A stretch of 64,000 nucleotides of DNA, taken from positions 2,232,001-2,296,000 of the forward strand of contig OX337231.1 in the NCBI GenBank assembly GCA_946965045.2, written 5' to 3'. Shown one piece after another: positions 40,910-54,166 of this stretch. The notes under the pieces are model-generated. The model worked only from the letters and a program-made list of their open reading frames with translations. It was not told the DNA's origin and searched no databases. This DNA comes from Epithemia pelagica. Its lineage: Eukaryota; Bacillariophyta; Bacillariophyceae; Surirellales; Surirellaceae. The translations under genes were made by a program, and so were the position numbers. How positions within the stretch are numbered: the first letter of the stretch is position 1; every line of letters begins with the position of its first letter.

Positions 40910-43180
40910 ATGACGGACAACCACAAGAAAGAAAGTATGGGTGGTGGCAAACGAAGCTCATCTATCATGGCAGAAGGAGGAGGACCTCCAGGCAATACTG
41001 CGCAGCCTCCACCTGTAAGCTTTCATGTTGCCTATGGCAATCCCATTCATGTCAAGGAATCGCGTGGCAAATTTCCCCGCGTCGGTTCCACTTTGGGTCC
41101 CTATTTCTGTTTGGGACAACTGGGCAAAGGTACCTTTAGTAGCGTCCATAAATGCATCAACATGGCGTTCTACACGAAAACTAAGAGTGATGACAAAAAG
41201 GGCGAAGACAATGGGAGTGAGGAAAATGAAGTGGCATCTAGTCGTCGTCGTTTGGCGGCAGCCAAGGTGGAATTGCGCACCTTTCACCAATCCGGTGTGT
41301 TGGACTCGGAGGCTACGATTTTGCATTTTCTTCATTCCTCGTTGCCACCAGAAACCGTGCCAGTGTACATGGGACATTTCAAATCGTCTAATTATGCCGC
41401 CATTGTAATGGAATACTTGCCAGGTGAAGATATGAATCAATTACGAGAAACCATTATTCGAGGGGGGAAGAGTCGAAGGTTGCACGTCAAAGATGCCGTG
41501 TACTTGACGGCCGATGTCTTGTTACCACTTCTGCAACGGATGCACTCGGTTGGCTTTGTCCATCGGGATGTGAAACCAAGCAACGCTGTACGAATGGCTC
41601 CAATGGCGAAAAATAAAAACAGCGAAAACGAAACCAAGGACAACCTTAAAAAGTTTTGTTTGGTTGATTTTGGATTATCCAAAAGCGTTGTCGTACCTCG
41701 TGAATCGCCTTTTGCGGATTCTACCCACCCGTGGCCCGAGGATCAGACATGGTTGAAGCCGGCTCAGTACAATGGGCCGGCCTTTTTCCGCAAAGAACGA
41801 GAAAAGGCGGACTTTCGAGGATCCAGCATGTATGCCAGCTTGCGTGTTCATCAAGGAAAAGATTATTGTCCTCGAGACGATGTGTGGAGTGTCATGTATG
41901 TTTTTTGTGATTTGGTCAGTGGTGGATTACCATGGATGTCACATGCAGCCAACAAGGAGCGAAATGAATGTGGTAGACTCAAAGAAATAGTTCAAGGAGA
42001 AAGACCAAAGTCCACGACCGAAGGAGACAATAGTGACAAAAAAGATGACAACGACGCTGAGGTGAAGGACGAAGTTCGACAATTGCTCATGGGAGATGAA
42101 TATCATGTGGCCAAACACCGGCAAGAGTTCAAACAGGCAGCAGCAATAGCCGCTGCCAAGAAACTGGGACTACCTCCTCCACCACCTCCAACTAACACGC
42201 TTCCCACGCCGTTGCCCATGTCGGAGGAGCCTGTTTTGGTTGGGCATCTTCGGAAAGCCTTTGATCATTTGGCTACCCTACAGTTCTGGGATAGTCCCAA
42301 CTACGATCTCATCCGTGAGTGTATTCATGGCTTTTTGGAGCACACCTCCAAATGCCCTGATGTGCCCCAGATTCAGTGGGAGGCATCACGGTCGTCTGTC
42401 GATGCAAACGACGGCACTGCCGATACCACTGTTGTCGTTACGGATACTTCGACGCAGGCCTCATCGACCAAGAAAGAATCATCATCGTCGGTTCTGTCGC
42501 TACCCATGAAACGGAAACTTCCCTCACGAAAACTCGTTTCGGAACCATCCGATCCAGCATGCTTGGTCAACACTGACTTGTTTGGTGATGCCCAGGATCA
42601 GGCCGTTAAGGAACGCGAGAACAAGGATCAGAATGACGAAGCATCTGCGGAGGATTTTACCACCTTTGACTTTTCGGAAGATTCGCAAACCAAGTTACCA
42701 ATCCATTTGCAATTTGGATTGGAGCAAATGGCTCATCATGCCCGCAACGTCGAAACGGCACCCAAACATATTGTCCTTCGTGATTGGCTAGAGGTGGTCT
42801 GGTTGCTGGTGTATCAAAAGTTTTGGGATGTTCAACAGTACGAAGAATCGCATCGGACCAAGGGTGACGATGGATTTCGACGACCCTACTATTTGAAATT
42901 GCTCCGCCGATGCGTGGAATGGGCTCGCGCCTTTGACGATTTTCATCATCCTGACTGCTTTTTCCATGCACAGCAGCACGATGACAACAATAACCAGGAG
43001 GACCAAGATCCTGTTCTCTCAACGTTTTTGAAACGACGACGACGCACAGTTGAAACCAAGACTACTAAAGTCGAAAATATGATCCAAGTCAGTAAGGCTT
43101 TTGCAGCTTTGAAAATCACGATTCGGAGGGAGCAAGATCGACGGAGTGCTCCTCCTATGCGTCTTTCTTTTGGAACGTGA
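40910..43180 (+). CDS. CK1-like serine/threonine protein kinase
   Basis: 756 residues in one exon. The kinase core shows a Gly-rich loop (GQLGKGTFSSV, about residue 69), the catalytic-pair Lys in AAAKVEL, a catalytic loop HRDVKPSNA (about 218) and the Mg-binding DFG in LVDFGLSK (about 253). The activation segment and helix (FRGSSMYASLRVHQGKDY, then RDDVWSVMYVFCDLVSGGLPW) are the casein-kinase-1/tau-tubulin-kinase type, which lacks the usual APE. Unlike typical CK1, a long acidic/Ser-rich region and a further C-terminal folded segment (about 590-740) follow. The N-terminal 60 residues are disordered. Substrate and location are unknown. Confidence 0.85.
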   Translation: MTDNHKKESMGGGKRSSSIMAEGGGPPGNTAQPPPVSFHVAYGNPIHVKESRGKFPRVGSTLGPYFCLGQLGKGTFSSVHKCINMAFYTKTKSDDKKGEDNGSEENEVASSRRRLAAAKVELRTFHQSGVLDSEATILHFLHSSLPPETVPVYMGHFKSSNYAAIVMEYLPGEDMNQLRETIIRGGKSRRLHVKDAVYLTADVLLPLLQRMHSVGFVHRDVKPSNAVRMAPMAKNKNSENETKDNLKKFCLVDFGLSKSVVVPRESPFADSTHPWPEDQTWLKPAQYNGPAFFRKEREKADFRGSSMYASLRVHQGKDYCPRDDVWSVMYVFCDLVSGGLPWMSHAANKERNECGRLKEIVQGERPKSTTEGDNSDKKDDNDAEVKDEVRQLLMGDEYHVAKHRQEFKQAAAIAAAKKLGLPPPPPPTNTLPTPLPMSEEPVLVGHLRKAFDHLATLQFWDSPNYDLIRECIHGFLEHTSKCPDVPQIQWEASRSSVDANDGTADTTVVVTDTSTQASSTKKESSSSVLSLPMKRKLPSRKLVSEPSDPACLVNTDLFGDAQDQAVKERENKDQNDEASAEDFTTFDFSEDSQTKLPIHLQFGLEQMAHHARNVETAPKHIVLRDWLEVVWLLVYQKFWDVQQYEESHRTKGDDGFRRPYYLKLLRRCVEWARAFDDFHHPDCFFHAQQHDDNNNQEDQDPVLSTFLKRRRRTVETKTTKVENMIQVSKAFAALKITIRREQDRRSAPPMRLSFGT

Positions 43181-43846
43181 GCTGAGGAAATACTTTGAAG
43201 AAGCCGAAAGTGCTACAAAACACACTAATGTCCCGCTTCTCAAAGATGGCAATTGTAGAAGGTTTTCTGGTCATTAATTGAGACCATTTATGGTTGGGAA
43301 GAGGAAAAAGTGTATATCGGCCCTCGGGTAAATCAGATTTTCCTGAGCATTCTCCTCAATCCTCATGCTGGTTGAGGATTACTTTTTCTTTCGACAAACT
43401 AAACTTCATGGTTCTGTCCTCTCTCCTGAATCGAGAACACCTCTGTTGATACTCCAAAGGCTGCGTCGGTGGTTGGGGTTGTAAAGTAGTCTATCGTCCC
43501 CCGTCTATTTCATTACGTACGCCAGCCACGGACATGATCACATTCCCATTGGGGCCATGCGCGCTGAAGTGCTGTTGTCACGAAAGAAGAAGAGGGTTGG
43601 ATTGCCGAAATGGTGCAATATGGCATCAACCTGGATCGTACACGACGGTTCTGGACAACTTTCTACCCTACATCAAAGACAATTTCAATGCCGACTTCAT
43701 GGATCGAGTCCACTATCCATTGCATGAGTGAAGAGAATTCGCAATTCATTGTGGCAATTGTGGAACTCCATCTATGTAGTTCACACAGAACCGTATAGTT
43801 TCATGCATCTACATAAACATTCGAAAGGGTTTCCTATCGCACTTTC
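43181..43846. other. Convergent 3' intergenic gap
   Basis: 665 bp between the kinase and P450 stops. Two short plus-strand ORFs around 43534-43798 overlap in different frames and have no recognisable motif. Confidence 0.4.
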
Positions 43847-45583
43847 CTATCCGTGCTTTTGCAGTAATTGAATAGGGACCCGTCCTTTCCGCTGTGCCAA
43901 TGTGGCACGTTCAAAGTCTATAGGAGGCATGGTTCCCACGACGCTGGCATCGTGTTGAAGCAGCAATATGACAAAGTATTGCATGAGAATCATGGCCACA
44001 CGTTCTCCTGGACATTTATGCGTTCCTTGAGAAAACGTTGAGGGTACACGGGGTAGAGAAGGAAAACGATGAGTTGCATCGTCCTTATTGCCGCGGCTAG
44101 CTTTGGGCAATCCTGTGGATTGTTGATCTTGTTTCAGTGCAAGTTCAGGGCGATATTGATCCAAAAATTCAGGGAACAGCTTCGGATCAACATTGTACAG
44201 ATAATGGGAAGATGAAATGGTTTCACCTGGATATACCTTGTATACACGACCTTGCTCATCTTCCAAACTTAGCTCTTTACATACCAAGCGAAGAGAGCCC
44301 AATGAATGGGCCGTGATACGCGTTGTCTCGGAGACACAGGCTCTTAAGGTTGGTAACGTGTTGTACAATTGATCCCATGACAAACTGGACGATGACGAGG
44401 TCTTGTCCAACTTTTCAACTTCTCCACGGACTTGATTCCAAAGCCAACGAGGATCCAATTGGCTGGTATTTGCGGTGGAAGGCTGTTCCCGAACTTCTTG
44501 TTCCCATAAATGGCAAAAAGACTGAGCCGCTCCAATGGCCGGGTTCTTATGGGCCGCAAAGACCAGTCCGACAATGAGTTCTGCCATGACATGAATATCC
44601 ATGTTTTCCTTGTCCATTTGCTCCAGCCATGGTCCGTAATATGGAACCACAACGTCTGCATCCTCTTTTGTGTTCTTCTTGCTGCTTGTTTCTTTCTGTT
44701 TGTCCGGATTGCGTGCCTTGACAATGATTTGAACAATTTTTTCTTGCACTTGAAGCCTAAATTTTCGCGTAGGTCCCAGAACCAACATATCGGCCACTCG
44801 TCGAGGAAGAACGGCAGATGCAGCCGTAGCTTCTTCAATCTTATCTTGTAGATCCAGTAGGTCTTTCAGCAAGAATGCATTTCGATCTTCCACGAAACAT
44901 GTTCCGCACATGACTGCCAAAATGGTACGAAGTGTGACAATGCGAGAAAGTTGAAACAGATCGGGTACCTGAGTGTATACCGGATTGCTGCCTTTACTCT
45001 TGGTCGTTGACCTCTTTTGGTCTTTACCCGGTGAAAAGAGGTTCAACAGCATGAGTTCCTTTTCTAATGCAATCTTCATTTGTTGAGTGGCCATGCGGCA
45101 AAAGTTGTTCCAATCGTGATAAAATGTGTTCTTGAGCATACGTTTGTGGAATTCAGTTCCTGTAAAAACATTGGTTTTTCCGAGCGACGCATCGAATCCA
45201 ATTTGTGCAATGGCCTGGTAACTACTCAACACCGATTCGGGTTGAAGAGCGACCTGTTTTTGAAGTTGGTCACTGGCACCCACTACAATCATGTGACGAC
45301 CCGCCAAGTTGATTCGAAACAGACTTCCGTCCGAAGTAGAATTTTTGCATAGAGCCGTTTGGCTAGCTTGTAAGAATCGAGGAGGGTCTTTTTTGTACGA
45401 AATGGCATGACCGAGCAGAGGTGTCCTGTGGCCGGGCGCCCAGGGAATGTTGGGATCATGCTTGGAGCTGCTGCGATTCGTTGCTTGACGGAATAGTAGC
45501 AGCATCAGCGGCGCCACCAAGCAAAGTGCCAGAACAACACCATGTTCTTCGGTCGACCAATTTTTGAGCGCAAGATCTGTCAT
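43847..45583 (-). CDS. Cytochrome P450 monooxygenase
   Basis: 578 residues from ATG 45583 (MTDLALKNWSTEEHG). An N-terminal membrane anchor (VVLALCLVAPLMLLLF, about 17-32) fits the endoplasmic reticulum. Diagnostic motifs: ExxR in the K-helix (SETTR, about 416) and the heme-binding loop FSQGTHKCPGERVA (about 515), with Cys as the axial ligand. The N-terminal GHAISYKKDPPRF block is like CYP51/CYP7-group enzymes, hinting at a sterol or lipid substrate (inference). Long Lys/Ser inserts near residues 190-200 and 300 are unusual. One exon. Confidence 0.88.
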   Translation of the reverse strand: MTDLALKNWSTEEHGVVLALCLVAPLMLLLFRQATNRSSSKHDPNIPWAPGHRTPLLGHAISYKKDPPRFLQASQTALCKNSTSDGSLFRINLAGRHMIVVGASDQLQKQVALQPESVLSSYQAIAQIGFDASLGKTNVFTGTEFHKRMLKNTFYHDWNNFCRMATQQMKIALEKELMLLNLFSPGKDQKRSTTKSKGSNPVYTQVPDLFQLSRIVTLRTILAVMCGTCFVEDRNAFLLKDLLDLQDKIEEATAASAVLPRRVADMLVLGPTRKFRLQVQEKIVQIIVKARNPDKQKETSSKKNTKEDADVVVPYYGPWLEQMDKENMDIHVMAELIVGLVFAAHKNPAIGAAQSFCHLWEQEVREQPSTANTSQLDPRWLWNQVRGEVEKLDKTSSSSSLSWDQLYNTLPTLRACVSETTRITAHSLGSLRLVCKELSLEDEQGRVYKVYPGETISSSHYLYNVDPKLFPEFLDQYRPELALKQDQQSTGLPKASRGNKDDATHRFPSLPRVPSTFSQGTHKCPGERVAMILMQYFVILLLQHDASVVGTMPPIDFERATLAQRKGRVPIQLLQKHG

Positions 45584-46312
45584 TGTCTTTTCGCTTTGGT
45601 CGTTGCACGTTTTTGAGCAAAGCAAAAATTGGGGTAAGTAAAGATCCAAAAGATGACGTGGCCAAGTCTAACTCGGAAGCATCAGAAGTCTATGTATGCT
45701 ATGGTATCTCTCATTCTCATGCTCCTGTCATCATCTCTCTAGAGAGAGAGTAGGAGAGTCGAGGAGAAGGAGCTCTCCTCTCTCTAACATGTGCGGAATG
45801 CATCTTGCTGCAGATCTCGTCTACTACGAAAGATAGCAAGGGTGAACCGAATCATTATTCTCATATAGATTGAATGAATTATGGCTTTGAAGCATGGTTG
45901 TTTGCATCCTACCACAACGTGACGAACCTGGGGGCACCAAAACTGGTCGACTCCCGACTACCATATTCCGAAGGCATTTGACACTTGACGAAATATGCGG
46001 AGGTCACCAAAGAAGATCAAAATTGTCGACCATGTTTATCCGAGACAACCAGAAAGGTCCTACCATCAGGATGGCGCCTTGTCTGCCACAAAGACCGAAA
46101 AGAATAATGTCCGTGCGTTTCGTCCACTTTCCTTTTTTGCTTCGTGCATCTTGGGTTTGTTGACAACACAAAAGGAATTCATCAAGGATGAGAGATGCAA
46201 GGGATTCCAGCGAAGATTTGGATCACCTGGTTCGCCTAATGATCTCAAATGGTGGTTTATTCGAAACATCATCATCAATTGTCATCCAGGTGGTTCCCAG
46301 TTACAGGAGTGT
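45584..46312. other. Intergenic with a CT/GA-rich patch
   Basis: About 730 bp. At about 45735-45790 there is a GA-rich then CT-rich stretch (AGAGAGAGAG with CTCTCTCT), about 150-200 bp upstream of the P450 start. No gene recognised. Confidence 0.45.
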
Positions 46313-49300
46313 CTATTCTGCGGCCGCCTTGGTAGCTGCTGCGGGTTTCGCGGTAGAGGAAGCGGCCCAATAGAGTTTCCATCGTTCTTCCTCCTTCGGC
46401 AAAAAGTTGGGTATAGGAGGGATACCTTTGCCTTGGCGACCCCAATCATCGTCTCCTGGTTCATCGCTGAACCAAGTTCGAGCCTTGTTGTTCGGGAAAC
46501 GAAGAGAGGTATTCTCGGGTGAACTGTTGTCAGGCAAGTTGGGTGTCTCCAAACTCGCAGCCCGGATGGCTTGCCAGGCAGCTTCACAATGCTGGGCACG
46601 AATCTGCAACACTCGGTTGACGAATGATTCAGTTTTGCTATTGTGCGCGGAGTTGGATGATGAACTACGAGTTGTCCGTTCTCGATGTTGTTTGGCCGCC
46701 GCCACAAGTGACAGATTGGTGCTCTGTCGAAAACGAGAGATGCTGTTCAACCGTTCCGCCAGGACTCGGTAGGATGTACTCTGGGGTAAGATCATGAGCA
46801 ACGACTTAAGTGCACGAAACAACATGGTACCGCTTCCTTCGGTGTTGTCGTCATTTGGTGGGTGATGGTTGTTGTGTTGCGGATGATGGTCGTGTTCTAA
46901 CATGCGAACATTCAAATGTCGAAACAAGGGGCGCTCTAGCAATTCAACCAATCGATCCATCTCAAGCAGAAACATGAGGTTGACATCCAGTGGGTTCATT
47001 TCTTGAAGGAACAACGAGGCTGTCCGAAAAGCTCCTGACCACAAACACAGCGATAGTACGGCGCCCAAGTTGTGCGCCCAGGAATGCAACAGAATGTGAA
47101 AAATCCGACAGCGGCGCCGATCGCGTTCCGATGAAGATGGAGACGATAGCTCAACGCAGCTATCTTTGAGTACTTCACGCACACTCCGTGCCTCTTCAGC
47201 GTTTAGGAGCACATGGTTCATGTGCTGCACAAACGCAGATACGAACTTCAAATCTTGTGCGTACTCCATGGACTTCAGAGCTGCTTGATCGTCGTCCAAA
47301 GTAAGATCTTTCGAGTCTGTTTTCTGCCGTTTCCGGAGCACAAACCGATCTAGTTCTACCGCGAACGACACCATAACGAATTCTGGGGGTTGCAGTTTAC
47401 ACATGTAGGAAATGACGCTTGAAAGGTCGGCTACAAGTTCGGGATTGGTTGAATGCATCTGGATAAGAGCGGCAAAGACTTTTCGATCTCGCGATATCCA
47501 TCGTTTTCCTTCTGGGCCTAGAATCTCCAGGGCGTAGTCTAAACTGGGCTGTGTCATGTGCACCGGAAGTGGCTCGGACAAATCTTCATCGTCGTTCGTT
47601 CCCCCCTGAGAACGATGGTGTGACGAAGCCACAGCCCATGGCGGGGTGGCAAACTTTTTGGCCGCGGCAGACAAAAGATCTTCCCCTGAGACAGGGACAG
47701 TGATAGTAGCCAAGACCTCCAGACTTTTGTAGACAATGCGTTGCGGTGGATCATCGACGAGTTGGTTGATAATCGCATAGATGAATTCTCGTGCATAGTC
47801 GGCCTTCAGTAAATCGGGTACCACGTATTGGTAAAGGACAATCACCCAATGTAACGCACAGAGACGAGATTGCGTGACCATTGTGGAACTGTTGTTTGTG
47901 TTGTTACCCATGTCATCGTTGCCCGGACGCCCATCTTTGGCATTCTCTGTAGCGTTGCTGTAGCTTCCACGAAACCAACCCGCCGATTCAATACCACTTC
48001 CATCCAGATTGACGTCGGCCCTATATGGACTGCGTTCTACCGCCGGGGCATTTTTTCCCAACAAGCCCCCAGGAGAATCCAGCTCTTCGCGTAATGCAAT
48101 TATGAATCCATCCAAGTGTTGAACGAACGAGGAACCATCGCGGCGTACAGCTTCTTGCAAAGAAGCATTGGTCTGTTCTGCGAGTGCGCGTGTAGTTTGA
48201 TCCGGCAAAAAGGAATTCTTGATGTTGTGATTGTGATGAGACGGATGATTCGAAGATCCTGCTCCACTAGGATCATATGTATCGCCAATGCTCAAGAGGA
48301 TTCCCGGTAGAACGTGCGGAACGGAATTTCGAACCGATACCGACGCAGCACTGCTACTCTGTACAGTCTTTCCTCCTCGTCGACTGGGAGAATGGGACGA
48401 TGACGGTGAGAGTTCTCCATCTAGATCGGCGCTTGATCCTTGGTTTATGCCAGAAGCGTCTCCAATGTGAGCTTTGACAATTCGAGACATCCAATACATA
48501 GCAACTTTGCGGACAAAAGGATTGGGATGCTCCATGGTGGTCACCAAGGCTTGAAGAATCTTATCAAAGTTCACCACACTTCCCTCTTCCATAGGTGTAT
48601 CGTCCATGTAATCCAAGGTTAGCAATTTGGGCAAGACCGACTGCAAAAACGCCAAAGCCGATTGTCGGATGGCGACCGTTGGGTCTCCAATCATGTCAAA
48701 GATCCCTCCAAGAAACAAGTGCAAGTATTCCAGAATGGGTGAACCAATGAGTTTTTCACTCCATTCTTGCAACCACGTCAGGGTTAAGCGTTTTGTCGGT
48801 TTGTTACGACTGTAGACAAATCGAGCAAAGACCGGGATACAAGCTTCCGCCTTGAGCTGACCAGAATTCAACGCTCCCACAACTATATCCTTAATCCTCC
48901 GATCCAAGATTTCTGCTCCCTTTCGAACATCTTCATTCACATCGGCGTAAAGGGATCGTAAGATTTCAAACAGGATAAAAAAGTGTTGAATGGCTAAAAT
49001 GGGAATGACCTTGACCGTGTTGCAAAGATTTTCGCAGGCATAGTATCTAACACGTTTGGAATGATCTTGACAGGCATGTACGACACTGGCCAAGATCAAA
49101 TCACGACATTCTTGGACCAGAGACTTTTGAGTCTCGGGGTTCCCAATGCCGCTGTTGTTATTGTTGACCGAGTCATCTTTGACCTTTTTCATTCCAATGG
49201 CACATGCAGCCAAGGCCACTACACCCCCTTTCCGAGCATCTTCACTGGTACTGCGGACATAGTCATCAGACAACAACAACAAGATGGCCCGAATGCGTTC

Positions 49301-50527
49301 CAACTCGCCTTGTTGGACCAAACTTCGAACCACCTTTTCAATTTCCATGGCCGCCAATCGACGTCGTTCGTATCGTTTGTGCGCCAAACTCACTAAGACA
49401 GCGGCCGAAATGGACTGTTGCGACGACCGTTTCAACGATTCCCGAGACTCATTAAACAAGGGATCATTGTCATCCGGTGCTGCAGCTAAACGCATCATAT
49501 CCGAATCAAACATGGTAAGTGATTCAATTTTCTGTCTCATAGTCATGAGGATATCGGGCAAGACACCAGAATTGAGGTGTTCATGATGCTGCTGGTGTAG
49601 TTGTGGATGCGGAAATGTACCACTGGAACTAGGCAAAGCTTGCGAACTTGCCGTTGTGGTGGCAGCTGATCCAATGGAACTATTGGTCTGTCCCACAATG
49701 GCAGGGGAATGAGTCGTAATACGCAATTTGGCATTTGAGTTACCACCCGTGGCGGAGGAAAGAGAAATTGTGGTGGAGGAGGATCGCACCATGTTGGAAG
49801 AAGATGCTGATGAACTTAGAGGTGGCAAGTCAGGCTGTGCTCTGGAGCTGGAAGTATGGTTGACCGAAGAAACCTCAATGTTGGTGGACAAGTTCGAGGC
49901 CGCATCGGCCCCTTCGGCGGCATTGTCCGTAGTTAAACTGGTTTCAATGGCTACATCGGTTCCCTCCTCATCGTCTTCATCCATGCTACTCCGAGATGAT
50001 GGAGCAGCAAAGAAATCAGAGGCATCCCCCTTGTGAGATTTCCCGACACGAAGAGCTTTGTCCCACTCGGATGTTTCATCGGAATGTTGAGCAATGGATG
50101 ATCGGTCCTCGTTTCGATTATCTTCTTCCTCTTTTGAATCTTGCTGATGTTTCATACGTTGTTTCTGATCGCTCTTTATTTGTCGTCCTTGTCTGGAGGC
50201 CGCCTTGACGTCACGTAGCTTTTCTTCGTCCGATGTGATGGCCATGGAACGACTCAAACGATTCGGATCTGTAATGATCTTGCTTGTTGCTTGCTGATGA
50301 AGATCCGCACGTTCTCTAGATTTTTGTTCCGTTGTTGTCGCCATGGGAGAATCTGCGGCGTAACTGTTCACAGGTGTTACATCCAGAATGCCATCCGCAC
50401 TGGGAGTCAGGAGAATCGCGTTCTCATCTTCGACTTGATGGTCGCTGTCCTTATTGCTGCTGTATTTGGTTTCCGAGCTTCCAGAAGAGGAACCCCCTCG
50501 ATCCAGCCGTTTTCCTTCACTCTCCAT
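46313..50527 (-). CDS. VAC14: VAC14, scaffold of the PI(3,5)P2 kinase complex
   Basis: 1,404 residues. VAC14 holds the lipid kinase PIKfyve/Fab1 and phosphatase Fig4 on endosome or vacuole membranes. Residues about 350-660 are HEAT repeats with characteristic VAC14 blocks (YERRRLAAMEIEKVVRSL, ARKGGVVALAACAIGM, RVRYYACENLCN, GAEILDRRIKDIV, LTWLQEW). The C-terminal Fig4-binding region (about 890-1,260) is seen in ALHWVIVLYQYVVPDLL, TASLFLQEMNPLDVN and LLMILPQSTSYRVLAERL. Human VAC14 is near 780 residues; here an extra Ser-rich, disordered N-terminus of about 340 residues and a Ser-rich insert (about 700-780) account for the size. One exon. Confidence 0.93.
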   Translation of the reverse strand: MESEGKRLDRGGSSSGSSETKYSSNKDSDHQVEDENAILLTPSADGILDVTPVNSYAADSPMATTTEQKSRERADLHQQATSKIITDPNRLSRSMAITSDEEKLRDVKAASRQGRQIKSDQKQRMKHQQDSKEEEDNRNEDRSSIAQHSDETSEWDKALRVGKSHKGDASDFFAAPSSRSSMDEDDEEGTDVAIETSLTTDNAAEGADAASNLSTNIEVSSVNHTSSSRAQPDLPPLSSSASSSNMVRSSSTTISLSSATGGNSNAKLRITTHSPAIVGQTNSSIGSAATTTASSQALPSSSGTFPHPQLHQQHHEHLNSGVLPDILMTMRQKIESLTMFDSDMMRLAAAPDDNDPLFNESRESLKRSSQQSISAAVLVSLAHKRYERRRLAAMEIEKVVRSLVQQGELERIRAILLLLSDDYVRSTSEDARKGGVVALAACAIGMKKVKDDSVNNNNSGIGNPETQKSLVQECRDLILASVVHACQDHSKRVRYYACENLCNTVKVIPILAIQHFFILFEILRSLYADVNEDVRKGAEILDRRIKDIVVGALNSGQLKAEACIPVFARFVYSRNKPTKRLTLTWLQEWSEKLIGSPILEYLHLFLGGIFDMIGDPTVAIRQSALAFLQSVLPKLLTLDYMDDTPMEEGSVVNFDKILQALVTTMEHPNPFVRKVAMYWMSRIVKAHIGDASGINQGSSADLDGELSPSSSHSPSRRGGKTVQSSSAASVSVRNSVPHVLPGILLSIGDTYDPSGAGSSNHPSHHNHNIKNSFLPDQTTRALAEQTNASLQEAVRRDGSSFVQHLDGFIIALREELDSPGGLLGKNAPAVERSPYRADVNLDGSGIESAGWFRGSYSNATENAKDGRPGNDDMGNNTNNSSTMVTQSRLCALHWVIVLYQYVVPDLLKADYAREFIYAIINQLVDDPPQRIVYKSLEVLATITVPVSGEDLLSAAAKKFATPPWAVASSHHRSQGGTNDDEDLSEPLPVHMTQPSLDYALEILGPEGKRWISRDRKVFAALIQMHSTNPELVADLSSVISYMCKLQPPEFVMVSFAVELDRFVLRKRQKTDSKDLTLDDDQAALKSMEYAQDLKFVSAFVQHMNHVLLNAEEARSVREVLKDSCVELSSPSSSERDRRRCRIFHILLHSWAHNLGAVLSLCLWSGAFRTASLFLQEMNPLDVNLMFLLEMDRLVELLERPLFRHLNVRMLEHDHHPQHNNHHPPNDDNTEGSGTMLFRALKSLLMILPQSTSYRVLAERLNSISRFRQSTNLSLVAAAKQHRERTTRSSSSNSAHNSKTESFVNRVLQIRAQHCEAAWQAIRAASLETPNLPDNSSPENTSLRFPNNKARTWFSDEPGDDDWGRQGKGIPPIPNFLPKEEERWKLYWAASSTAKPAAATKAAAE

Positions 50528-51025
50528 GCCCTTAACAAGAGATCAATCCACGATATCTATGTGAATTGACTTATCTGTTCCATCACCAAACAATATGGGA
50601 CATGGATCAAGGATGATGCGGAAATGGGACGATAGAATGACAAACAACCCGGATGTACTGTGATTCTGCGTGCCACGAAGGACGAGGCTATGTCTACTAT
50701 TTGTACCCCAAATAGAGTCCGACAAGAGGAAATCTCAACTCCTACTACTCCAATACTTTAAAGAAGTTTCCATCACTCTTTCAATTCAGGTGGATTCTTA
50801 CGAGAATGTTGAAGGCTCACAACTACAGGATAGGAGAAAAGAATGATGAAGTGTGTTGTATTATTAACGACACGTCGGGCCCACGCGCCGATGGGGAGAA
50901 ACAACGAGAGACAATCTCAAGATGCTGAGGGAACAGCGAGATCACCATCATCACCATTAAGACCGTGTCTGAAGAAGGCAGCAAGAATGAATTTTCCACA
51001 GGAAAGGATCCAGACTCGAATGATA
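50528..51025. other. Intergenic, nothing recognised
   Basis: About 500 bp between VAC14 and the LYR gene; unsupported short ORFs only. Confidence 0.4.
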
Positions 51026-51346
51026 CTACCGAGACCCACGGCGTCCTTTGCGTTCATCGTAGTCGACTGGCTTGGGGAAGGGATTCTGTTCAAGATCGAT
51101 TTCCCAGTTGTTCGAGTGGACGTTTCCTTTTGTCAGGTTTTGAATGTCATACTTGCGGAGTTGTTCCAGACCTTTGTAGGCCACGGAAATCTGTTGCTGA
51201 CACTTTTCTCCCGCTGGAAGATTCTTATTTTCTCTCCATTCTTCTCGAATCGCTTGGTAAATTTGAGGCTGATTAACGCTAGGGAACGTCCTTGCTGATC
51301 TCAATATATTCTTGTACAAGCCCAGAAGAGATTTTCTATCAGACAT
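51026..51346 (-). CDS. LYR-motif (complex I LYR-like) mitochondrial protein
   Basis: 106 residues from ATG 51346 (MSDRKSLLGLYKNILRSAR). LYR proteins are small three-helix factors that, with acyl carrier protein, help assemble respiratory complexes and deliver Fe-S clusters in mitochondria. The L-Y-K at residues 9-11 stands in for L-Y-R, followed by the conserved helix pattern (RSARTF, then AIREEWRENK, then GLEQLRKYD). The length is normal for the family. Which LYRM member it is cannot be told. The frame extends upstream to 51433 without another ATG. Confidence 0.78.
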   Translation of the reverse strand: MSDRKSLLGLYKNILRSARTFPSVNQPQIYQAIREEWRENKNLPAGEKCQQQISVAYKGLEQLRKYDIQNLTKGNVHSNNWEIDLEQNPFPKPVDYDERKGRRGSR

Positions 51347-51746
51347 GGTCAAAGATCGTTTCGATCTGTGGTTCCAGACGATGATGTGTCGAGGAGAGTC
51401 GAGTGGACGTTGTCGTGAAGAATCTGGTCGCATTTTTAAGCCATAGGGTAGACTATAGTTATGCTACTGATACTCTTTTGAGAAAGACCCTCGGTTGCAT
51501 CAATGCGGACGATGTGATGCAATCCATGAGAGGTTCAAAGGCTGTGCTAAATAAGATGCACTGTTTCAGATGGAAGAACACTGTTATGTTAAAGGGAATT
51601 CATCAACAATTCGTGCTAGGACCTGGGGATATCAGCGAGACAGTTCTTATGAGTATCAGTTCATTGAGCTAGCTATGCATTTTGTATTGTTCAAAGCTAA
51701 GAATACTAGGGTCCAGTTTCACCTCCTTACAACCACCAACCTCTCA
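51347..51746. other. Intergenic, nothing recognised
   Basis: 400 bp between the LYR gene and the SnRK1/AMPK kinase stop. Confidence 0.4.

Positions 51747-54166
<2,420 letters not shown>

Noticed and set aside
43534-43798. Small genes between the CK1-like kinase and the P450
   Set aside because: Two short overlapping frames with no motif and no clear preference between them.
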